NCBI RefSeq assembly: GCF_905115235.1
Contig: NC_051849.1
Span: 102,464,849 to 102,528,848 of the forward strand
DNA: 64,000 nucleotides
From: Hermetia illucens
Taxonomy: Eukaryota; Arthropoda; Insecta; Diptera; Stratiomyidae
Reading direction: 5' to 3'
The notes under the pieces were generated by a model, which did no database searches, was not told where the DNA came from, and saw nothing but the letters and a program-made list of their open reading frames with translations. A program made the translations under genes and the position numbers. Numbering within the stretch: position 1 is the first letter of the stretch; every line of letters starts with the position of its first letter. Below are positions 11,801 to 23,800 of this stretch, piece by piece.

Positions 11801-14800
11801 AAAGAGGAACATAGTGCACAGTTTGGTCAAGTTTGAAGAAAATCCAATTATTACTAACAAAGTTATAGGGGGTAAAACTTTACCATTTTTTGTGAATTCC
11901 GCGCACTTTACAACCCGCATGACGTCATCATCACATATCATTTCGTCAATACCACAACGAAATGAGTTGTTATGGATGGGGTCGCAAAGAATTATTTTGT
12001 TTTAGTTTTTTAATCATTTGTATGTGATTATCAATTACTCCAACCATACATGTGTGTATGTAGGTACATAGTATATGCGTGCTAATGAACTTTGCGGGTA
12101 GTGCCTAATGCAGACAGATATAAGAAGTAAATCGGAAATATGCATATGTATACAGTATTCGGAAATAGGCAGTTTGTTTGTTTAGGGTGAGCGTAATGTG
12201 TACGTATGTCACGTAGTTTGAAAAAATATAAAGGATTATGTTGGATTTGTAGCTATATACGGATAGATAAATGTGCGTTGAAATTTCTTACATAAGATAA
12301 ACACAAAACCTTTATACCCGAAGCGCGAGCTTCCGGTATTCCGACTTGTTTATGTATGGAACAGGTAATGCCTCGTTGCTGTCAGTCGTGAGGCATTGAT
12401 TCGCTGTCCCACACCTTGTGCATCAGTCGATGGACCACTTGGTGTAGTTGGTCACCTCCATATTTAACCAATTCGACTGTAATTCCATTGGCTCATGGCG
12501 ACTTATGGTTTTTAAGCCGATGGATTGCACCGACTGTTTCTTCGCGGACCTCCAACTCGCTGATATTTTGGTTGTTGAGTAGTTCATCGAAAGTATATAA
12601 GGCTTCAACCTGCTGACTTGTTGATAAAACTTCCGCACCTGGTGCGGTTGCTCCCTGTATTTTTCGAGTTCACAGACCTGTTGGTTCTCCCAAGCTTCTT
12701 CTTTCGTCTGTGAAGTCGCTTCTCCGTTCGACGAAGTTCTTGGTAGGTCTCTGCGCATGCCCGCATTCTTTGAGAGTGCAGCATTACTCGGTATGCAGCA
12801 TTTTTCCGTTCCGTTACTAGCTTACATTCATCGTCAAACCGTCAACCGTTCCGACTTTTCTTGCGACTGAGGCCAAATATGTTTGTGGCGGTATCAATAG
12901 TAACGTTCTGCAGGTGGATATGAAGATTATTTGTTGATGCTTCATCTCCAGGTCCTCTGTTGACTGTGGTTATTGCGTCATCCATTTCGCTTTTATAAGC
13001 GTTACGGCGGTCTGTATTGGGAATGGCTTCAGTATTCACTCTCACCTGATTATCAGAGAGGATTGTAGGTGGTGTTCTAATTCGAGCTCGGAGCACTATG
13101 CCAACGAAATTGTGATCCGAGTCTATATTGGCCTCCCTATATGTTCTGATATTCATCAAGGCTGAGAGTTGGTGTCGTTCAATCATCACGTGGTCAATTT
13201 GGTTGAAAGTGGTCCCAACTGGAAAGGCCCACGTATGTTTGTGGACCGCTTTTCGCGCAAACCAGGTATTTTCAACACCCATTTCGTGCGATACTGCTAA
13301 CTGAATAATCCATAGTCCATTATCATTGGCGTTTATACCTCTTCATTTAATCTTTTCGTAATCTTCAAGGGAAATTCCAAAGAACATTCAGTTCCACGAG
13401 CCTGATTGTGTGGAATTACTCATTCGTGCAGAATTCTACTATCAGCCTCTATCGATCGGACAAATAAAAGTGGGAACTATACTCCCCATCGTTCAAAAAA
13501 CTATACTAGGTTAGATTCGCCAATCAGTGGAGCAACCAAAAACATTGTAACATATGAAATCAGAATCAAGGTGGAGGATCTGTCTGAACAAGTAGAGAGT
13601 CTGGACAGGATTCCGCGCAACAACTGACAGTTCTCGCCAAGTCAAAAACCATGGAAGGCACATTTTGGATGATGAACAAAACGGTCTTTCGAAAGACGGT
13701 ATAAAGTTGTATTATCTTGCACAGCCGATCCGGGCACATTAGGCATGTCTAAGAAAACAGCTCCTTTAAGGTTTTATTCACCCGAATGCAAGCTAGCAAG
13801 TCAATTTGAACTAATTCAAGAGTATATGAAATTCAAGGACAAGCATTTGCAACTGCCGACGGCCAAAGTCAAAGTCGTCTTGGATGCATTGATCAAAACT
13901 ACTGTAATTGAGACAGTCTAGAAATGTAACTACGACAGTCATTAAAAAAATGTACCGTCAGATTGAACTCTGTTCATACGGACAGAAAGTTCCAACTGGT
14001 GTTTTGAAGATGCAGTCCAACCCAGAGTGCGCCAGTTAAACATGGTACTCCGGGATCAGACGCGCAACAATCAGGAAATTACCAGGGCCAAACTAACTAT
14101 TGAATCCTTACTTGCGACTTTGTTTATTTGCATCTACTACGCTCCTACCCCTTTAAAATAACTAACTTCAGGTCACAATAATTCAATAGCACTCTGGGTC
14201 AAATGCCGTTTATACCTCAATCAAAATAATCACCGAATATACCGGTGTCACCATCGCCTATATTCACAAACGAACAACCAGAGCAGGTAAAAAACCTTAT
14301 TATTAAATATCAAACGGCTGTGGATGAGGCCTCACAGTTGGCTCCAAAAATGTGATAACTGTGTGATGCTTACATGCCAGGATGCGCAGACTCCCAGAAG
14401 CGTGACCTAAAATGCTAATAAAATACCAAAAAAGTCACCTTCTTGAAACACTCTTGAGTACAAACAATAATTAGTTCAAGGGGGAAGGTATCAGTGACTG
14501 TTCCGAGGAACGGTGGATACAAAGTCTTAATGGCCGCTTGACTGTCGGTCAAAATGGTGGTGTAATGCTTGGGCTCGTATCATGCCCCAGCCAACGACAG
14601 GCTTCCAGTATCATCAGTGCTTCCGCTTTAGATACGCTTGCAAATCCTGGAAGTGGTGATCGCTGGTGATGGTGGTCGCTGATCTTAGCGACGCACGAAC
14701 CGAGAAAATCCTCTCAGTCCGCTCAGACTATAACGTGGAACGCAGGGACCACCTGAGAGAAATCGAAGCAGGGGAGGAATCGCGTGGGGTCGAGGATATG

Positions 14801-17800
14801 CTCGATCGCCATCTTCGACAGCCTTTGTCGCTGGCGGAATTGCCATCTGCCAGTGCTACACGAAAGTGACTCCGACCTACCTGTTTGCAGAGGTTGCTTG
14901 GCGTCCGAGCCCAAGCACGCGCTTGTGTTTTTGTTCGACCTTTTTTTGAGATCGATTATTTAACAAGGTCCTTTTCATCCCGCTGGTCGACAGTACCCGT
15001 CTCCCTATTCTTCGTAATATTGCTCAGAATATACATGACCTTATGGCTTGCCAGTCCTCGCTTTTCAGGAGGCCTCCGACTTAGACGGTATCGGACTAGG
15101 AGTAATACGACTGAGACCCGCTACACCCAACTCGACGACAGTGGATTTCAAGCTAGAAACTTCTAGTCTATCCCCGGGAAGTCCATGTGGTTAATTTCAG
15201 CACAGCGGTGTTGCCGCTGGCACCGACTTTACTGCTACTTTAAGCGACTAGGTAGATTCGAGTCCATAGAGAAAGGAATACAAGTCACTAATGTCGGCAG
15301 CAAAACGAAACGGTATTCTCTTATCACGTGCCCTAAATTGCTTCCGGAGATAGTTACGACTTTCTTTTCCCAACATCAAGCAGCCACCTTCCCAACAATA
15401 ATGGTAAATACCGGAGACATCCTCCTAAAGCGCACCCTGATCCTGAAGTCTGCAGTGACCGCGGAATTCTTATGAAAGGGACATCCTCTAAACGAATAAC
15501 TGGCCGGAGGATGTCGAGGAAGGGTGGGAACCTCACCGGCCGCGCCTCGTACAAGATCTGAGGCGGAAGGGACGGCAATCGGGACGGTGATCCGTCGTGG
15601 ATCTTCCCCTACTTGATCGCGGCACTCGGGTCCGGAGACAAACGGCTCCACGCGCACGGTCGAGCCGGTTTTTTTTTTATTTTCCAATTTAGCTCGCGTT
15701 CTGGTTTTCATTCGATAGGCCGTCGCGAATTCCTACCTAAAATCGATTTTAAAATCCGGTGCGGACCCACGCATCGGAAAAGGCACGTTGTTTTTAGTAA
15801 TGAAGCGTGAGGGATCAAAGCGCTCAAAGGACCCCCCCACATTCCCGAGCCTGGCTAGCACAGAGGCGTGCAAGAATGTGTCGACCGAGAGCTTTGATAG
15901 AGCTGCAATCTTTGTGGGCGGACCTTCACGGTCAAATTTTGCCAATTTGTTTATCTTTTTGGGATAGCTCTGCCCTCTAGGTCGTTATCGGCCACTCAAG
16001 GGATCGACTTGATCTCCTATCTCCACACTTTATCATTACAAGTCGACAAGCTGTTCTTTGAGCCAATATACTATCGACCTATCTATCTTCTGAATGCAAT
16101 AGGGAAGAATTTCCAGCGGATAATCAATCTATGACTGTCTATATCGAATAGTTGATAGTAGCGGTAATTTGATATGCAGAGAGTTTAGCTTCCGAAGGAC
16201 TCGGTCAACCGATGAACCGACTGAAGCGCATTATGATCTAGACAGGAAAACCTTTGACGAAGGGAAAAACAAGACCCTGGTGACTGTGGACAACAAGAAC
16301 ATTTTCAATCCTGCTAGATAGAACTGAATCACCGAAATGCTCATTGCGGCACAAACGCCAAACTATCTGCTAAATGTAATCTTCGACTACTTCCAACAGA
16401 GAAAGCTGCTATACGATTCGAACGATTATCGAAGACTTTTAATATAAAGGCTTTCCACAGAGGTTTATCCTCGGTCCTCTGCTATGGACCTTATTATCAT
16501 ATATGGTATCCTTATAGTTTTTAATGGCTAAGTTAATAATGTCGCAATGTTTGCTAGCGAGACATATCTATAGGCTCAGTTTCGGTGAAGCACCTAATTT
16601 GCCTACATTTTTTTCACCTGCCCAAAATCCGATAGAGAAACTGATGCACCAGCTGAAACAGAAGCTGTAGGGAGGAGTGGAAGGGAAAGTACCTCTAGAA
16701 ACGCCACGTAGCAACAAGCAATACAACAACTGAATAAGTCTGAAGCAACAAAAGATTAGTTTTTTCGGCAGGGATAGGGTGAAGAAAACATGGGTAAAAG
16801 TCCGGGATAGCGTCCTTGATTGCATGTGGCATCCATGATGAATTTCTCTCTTATGGAAGGAAAGATAATTAGACCGACAAAGAGATAGGCAGACTATTAC
16901 ACCCAAGCATGAATGGTATTTATATTTTTGTTAATTAAGTTAATATTGATTGAACTTGCTGCGTATTGTAGACACTGTAACATTGCTATATAAAAAATTA
17001 AATTAATATGTTAATTATTAAACTCTAAGGAATTAAGAGGTATAAATTGTAAGTGAATCTTCAAACCATCCATTCTTAGATGAATAATAAATTGACACAT
17101 TGATCCATCACTCTTACCTAGCAGATCTTCGAAACTAAACACCACACTTATTCTGTTTCTAACTTTTGGTGGCATAATTTCCAAATTGAATGAAGCTTTT
17201 GTTGCAAACGTTATATTACTGCCAGCATCCCTGGGGAATAAAAGTGGAAGAGTTAATAAAATCTAAAGGGATAACGAGGGCAAAGGGAGGGGGATGAAAA
17301 ACGGAACAGAAATTTCCACTGTTCGGCAGACAAAAGGTTTTGTTCTGGCATTTGCACTGCATCCCATGCCTGAAAGGGGTTTAAACAGCTCCAAACTCAA
17401 TAATCCCCATACTCACCAGTTCCTCTTAATAATATTATGAACTGTATATTTCAATTCAACGCACGTCCTTGTACAATTACATAAACTCAATGACCATCCA
17501 GGCCATTTGAAGTCCAGCAAACATTCATATCCACTTGGTGAACATTTTGGGCCATCTGTAAATTGAACTTTGGTCATGAAATTATATTATTACTGCGGAC
17601 CTGCTCAAATTACCTAAAAACGGATAAAAGTGAGGAATGCAGTTGCACATATCCATTGCCATTTTGCCGCGGCATTTCATGTAACAAATAGATTTGCTGA
17701 AGGCCTGGGTGGAGTAACACAAACAAATAAACGATCCCCACAATCCCCAAAACAAAAGTGCAAAGTACCGGATAATCCTCGTCAGGATACAGGCATTTTC

Positions 17801-20800
17801 TCTGATGCGGCGATAGGTCGCGTAGTGTTTCACTTGTCCTTTATGTGAACGAATAAAAATTAAGTTAAATATTCTGTTGTCCCAAAATGCTCTCACTTAC
17901 ACAGTCTCCATAATTTTGTATGTTGAAGAGACCTCGTCCGCTCTATCCATTTCGATCTCATGAGAATACACGTCGGAGAATTCATATGGAGAATGAATAT
18001 CAAGCTTCAATTTTGATAATTGAGTGATTAGTAATGCACGAAAGGTCTAACTTCAATTGCAAGACTAACTCCAGCTATTTAATGAAGCTAAACCAATGGG
18101 GCAGGCTATATCTCTAGGAAAGAATAAAGGGTTTTCCAAAGCTCAGAGAAATCATAGTCCTGATTCGGGGGAAGCGATACCCGAGGAAAAAGAAAATGGT
18201 GTATGGACCAAGGCCATTCACAAAAGACAAAGAAGAATGTGAAGATGCGAACAAGGGCCGTCCTCGAAGATACTAAAGAAGTCGGAAACCGGAAGCTCGA
18301 CCCGTCAGGTATGAAAGATTTTCACTTGAGGGTATCATGCTTCATATGACAGTCTATATTACTGCAAATCTGTATAACTCTGGAATAAACTTAAAGGGGA
18401 TTTCTAATCAATTTCCGAAAAAATAGTAATATCCAATTATTAACGTAGTTCAGATATGGATATAGAGAGCATTTTAAGGCCTAGACATAGATTTCCCGGT
18501 TTCTAAGAATGGTTCCGTTCGCCACCCTGCCCCTTTGTGCGTTGAATGTCAAAACTGAGAACTGTTTCGAAAAATACAAGTCGAGACCCAACAAGACTAG
18601 ATTCGGTGAAAGAACATCCTGAATGTATACTCTGCAAGGGAGAAAGAGCGTCGACCATCAGCACGTTGCGGACAACACCAGACGTCCAGTGTTTAGGACA
18701 GCAGTAAAGAAATGAGGTTGATACAAATCAACCTCAACCACTACGAGGCAGCGTGAAACGCACTCTCGCAGACCATCTACGAGAGAGGAGTCGAGATGGC
18801 CATAATTAGCGAGCCTTATCACAACAATTAGAGTGGTGATGAGCTACAGTCGTAACTGGCAAGGCAGCAATGTAAACATGTGGAAATCAAGCCATCCAAG
18901 AAGTGATGAAGTTTCCCGAAGTTGAATCCATCGGGGCAGAAATATTTGTCAACTTCCTATCTAGTTGCTATGCTCCACCAAGCACGACGATGCCAAAATT
19001 CGAAGAAATACTAGGTATGTTGGTCTCGGATGCAGGAAGTCGAAACCCCAAGATCATAGCGGGTGATTTCAACGCACGGCCTGTGGATTGTGGCAGTCCA
19101 ACAACGAACACCAGAGTCCGTATCCTGCTCGAAACTTTCGCGAAGCTAGACTTGGTGTTTGCAAATATGAGAAATATATCCACTTTTCGTAGGACAGGGT
19201 CTAACTCAATAGTCGATTTGACATATGTGAGTACCACATAGGCGAGGAGAATGGTCTGGTTTGTCAATGAGTATTATACTCATGGCGATCATCAGCCAAT
19301 TTTCGTTCCGGCGGGGCTGGCAATCAGGGCTGGTCTGTGAAAAAGTTGGAAGAGGATGCATTCGTAGAGATGCTATTTGGAGGCCACAACCCCGGTGGCT
19401 TCAGGAAAAGTAGAGCAAATGATGAGATGCATAATGAAAACCCGTAACGCTGCTATGCCGAGGCAGCGAGTTCCCACTAAAAGGCGGTCAAACTATTGGT
19501 GGAATGAACAAATCGCGGAGTTGCGGGCTGTTTTCGAGTTACAATTATTTACCAACGATCTAGAGGAAGACCAGATTTCGACGGCAACTATATGCTTCCA
19601 AGAAGTTTTGATAAGAGGCAGACCAAACCCCCTGGGGAACAGCGTGCAAGGTGGTTATGAAGAAGATGAGAAAGCGAGCACCACAACTGACCGGCCCGGA
19701 TCCTCTGCTCGATACCGTAATGGCGCTCTTCGCCCCGGATAAAGGGGAGCGCAAAAACCTTGAACAAGCATAGGACGTCTACACCATACTTGTGGTAACT
19801 GAGGGGGTTCTTGCAGAAATTTTCAGGAGAATCGGTGATAATAAAGCTCCCGATTTGGTTGCTGCTAAAGCTCTTAAACTGCTGTTAAGACCAGACCGGA
19901 TTATTTTATCAGTGTATTTGAAACTTGCATGGTAGAAGGTATTTTCTTCGCTCGGCAAAAACTGGTTTTGCTCCCGAAGCCCAATAAACAAGTACACTTT
20001 GGTACGATACGGATGAGGGACCTAAGCAGTACACCGTCAGTTCTCTCCTATGGAACGTGATATATAATGAGGTCCTTGCCCTTCCCGTACCAAAGAAGGC
20101 CACGACAGCAGTGGTTGTCGTCGCAAAATAACCTGAAAATGTTGAAGTGTACGTTAACGAAACCATTAGCGCCATAAAAGCGTGACCTGGGGTTGCTGAT
20201 TGACGCTCAAATCAATCTCAAAGCACACCCGGACTATGCCTCTGAGAAAACAGCAAATACTAACGTATCTTTAGCGCGGATGATGACTAACACTGGGGCC
20301 CAAGATACAGTCGCAGATTACTTGTGGCCGGAGTGGTCTGCTCTAGCTATTATACGCGGCGCCAGTTTCGAAGGAAGCACTATTGTATGAGAGTAACCGG
20401 AGAAGAGTAAAATTGACTTACCGCTTAGTAGCACTAAGGGTGTGCAAGGCCTTCCGAACAATCTCAGGTGAAGCAATGTGAGTTATTGCGGGAATAATTC
20501 CGATGGACATTTTAGCAAGTGAGACGCGCTACCTACATGAGAAAAATTTAGAATGAATCCACCTAAAAAGGATACAGAATACCGAAAGGCGGCATGGCGG
20601 GAATCGCTGGAAAAGTGGCAGCAACGGTGGGATGACTCGCAAAGGGATCGCTGGACTCACACTTTGAATCCCTGTATTGAGGAGTAAATTCACCGACAAC
20701 ACGACGAGAATTACTACCACCTAACGCAACTCTTGTCAAGGCATGGCGATTTCAGGAAATATCTGCACCAATTCAGGTTGGATGATTCTCGCTTTTACCC

Positions 20801-23800
20801 CGAATGTTATTGCACAGCTGGGGACCGGAGCATATTATGTTCCACTGTCTACGATTTTGCTCAGAGAGGAGGAGTTCTGAAGACTCTCTGAAAATCAGCA
20901 TAAGCCTTCAAAACATCGTCGGGAAATTGCTGAAGTCGGCGCGAAACTGGCAAACGGTGAACTCCGCCATCAAAGGGACTCAGGCGGAACTTGTAAAAGC
21001 AAAACGCGCAAGGGGGCGCAAGGCAGAGAAGGTTTGGTCGCTTAAAACACAATCTTCCCCGCGAAATAACGCTTTGCAGCGGTTCCACGGTGAAGGAAGA
21101 AGGAGAAAGTGGGGGTGGTTTTAGTCGGTGAGAATCCCACACATTGCAGCAATCTGGCGCGTCAGTGTCTTTATAAGATTTCCACCTCCATCCATAAAAA
21201 AAGACAGACAGGAAAACGGATGGACAGACATTGAACCGATTTTAATAATGTTTTGTTTTCCAAACAAAAGGTCTGACTCCGACCTAAAAGATCTGGACCG
21301 GTTCGAAGGACCCACAAAGGCGATCTCATATATGACTTTCGTAATTAAGTTAGCAACTCACTTCAGGAAAATATCACAGTACGATGAAATAATATCCAGA
21401 GAAGAAATTTGCGCTGCGTTGAAAAAGCAATTTAAGTTGGAAGAAATTTATGAAGAATCTATTGCGAGTCTGAGAAAATCCTATGGTAGTACTTAAACGG
21501 CCACAGTAAAGGTGGCGCAGAAGCTATTGGCAGCAGGAAAAGTATTTTTGTAAAAGCCATATTGCCAAAGAGTGCAATGCTTACCTTGCTTACCTTGAGA
21601 AGAAAAGAAGAGACGGGATAACTGGCGAACTGAACTGTTGACTTTTAAGTGACCAATTTACATGGCACCATGAATCTCTGTTATTACCACTGACTAGCTT
21701 CTGAAAGCAGTATACTCTTTGCCCATTGATTACTTGGTCGTAACATGCAACATGCTTGGGACTGTCTCGAAGAATATATTCTTCTTAAGCACAGCGTGTA
21801 GTAGTCCACTAATACACTAAGAGTATCCAAAATACAAACCTCGAATTAACCCGCTACTTCAAGCAATCAAGTTTCAACCGAGGCGCGGATTTTGGAGACC
21901 TAAGTGTCTGAGTATTACCGGTGTCATGAGCAGCGCTTCCAGCCCAACTCCAATGAAAGCAGATCATAGACCAATTCGCTTAGATCTATGCGAAATACCA
22001 GTTATTAGGCGAACTGAGCATTTGAAGACCTTTTGGAGGGACTAAATCCCGGTTTTGCAATATCTTCTGATGCCTGGACGAGGCTTTTCCTTTGGGACTA
22101 TATGCAACGGTATTTCATGCATTTTATCATAGGTGATTGCTGAGCGGTCAAACGCTAGGCGTATTGCAATCTCTAGCGACACTCACATGAGGGGGTGAGT
22201 AATTGTTTGATCACCTTAACAATTATTCAGTAGTATAGAAACTAATTGAACTCTACTTTATGCATCCGGTGCAACTACTCTAGGTGCCTGGTCACTGTGA
22301 TGTAAAGCGAAATAAAATCTGGGTTGCATTAGCAAAAAAGGATTCAATTTCCGCCATGCCGGGACCGGTACAGCAATTTGAGAGTCAATAGTATTAGCTA
22401 AAGCTACTATCAAAAACTGGGAACAAGCTCCGCAATGGCCGCTGGCAGAGCTGGGCACAATAAACTTTTCCTATCAGAACCAAACCGGCATACTTCAAAG
22501 TTTATCTTACCGAAAACAAGAAGCACTGCAGATCTGGAATATTCCGTTAGACGGGGAAATCGAGGACAATGCACCATTAGGGTTTGAGTGCTCAGAGGCG
22601 TTATCTCTTCTTCTTTTTATAGAATACACAAGTCCTTGCTCCAAAGAAAGAGAGAGTCAAACCCTTCTGCCAGTTCAAATGCGCCAGACAGATTCGAACT
22701 TTAGACAAGCGTTTGCTAGCTTGGGCACTGTTGAGAAGGGTGCTGAAAACAACTTACTTCTTCCTGAACTCTTCTTCGGTAGATTTCCAGACGCTCCACT
22801 GATGTGGGATAAGGTCCAGGAGATCATCCGCCTTCATCCTACGAATGGGTTTCCTTCTCCCTGGTACAATAACTTGCACCATTTTTTTTATTTTTGTGAA
22901 AGCATGGATGAAATCGACGAAATTGAAATTGATATTTAAATCGGATCGCCAACCGATGGATTTCAGCTTCTTTTCTCGCGATGTTTTCCAGACTTCGGAC
23001 TCGATGGCATCTCTCTTTTCTGTTCAACCGAATTACTACCTGCTGCGTTTTTATGCTCCCTCTCGATACTATTTTTCCTATTTACTGTTTCATTAACCAC
23101 TGGGAAGCGTTCAGCTCCGCTATAGACAAACCCAAGCCCATTAAAGAGGGGAGGAGGGATAAGTTACAATCATCTGAATAGCCTTGTAACATCTTGATGC
23201 CTGCGTAATAGTATTTACTCTTGGACCGGTAAGTTAATATCCCGCCGAAATAGTCAACCCTCTGTAAGCCTCGACATATGATAAGAACATCCTGGTAGTC
23301 GCATAACTTTCAATGGTTCGATTGATAAAGATCACGCTGGTGCTTCTACGCTAACCTTGAGATCATTTTGGACCAATGGACGGAGTTTTAATCATAAGTT
23401 CGAAAATTAGCTTCACCTACTCTTAATCGATTTCGAAAAACTCAAGACAACATCAACAAAGAGTAACTCGGTGTGACGTGTGCAGGAAGGGTACTTCGGA
23501 GAAACTAATATGCGTCAGATAACCGTGAAGGTGTTGATTAGAACAAGGAAGTAGTAGTGGACGGGTCACACTTTATTAAAAGTTGATCAATCCATTGTTA
23601 TCTGCCATTCTATCGAATCCATTATCCCAGAGTTGCCGGCAAGTGGGTTTCACTAGAAACACGTAGCGGAGAACGATCCGCATGCTCAAAGTGCAAGCTC
23701 TTTAGGAAAATCATGTAGCATTTATGCCCTCGCTACCTTTTCAAAAAAACCCAGATAGGTGACTAGTAAACGTCCGGCTCGTGCAAACAGCTTCATGGTA

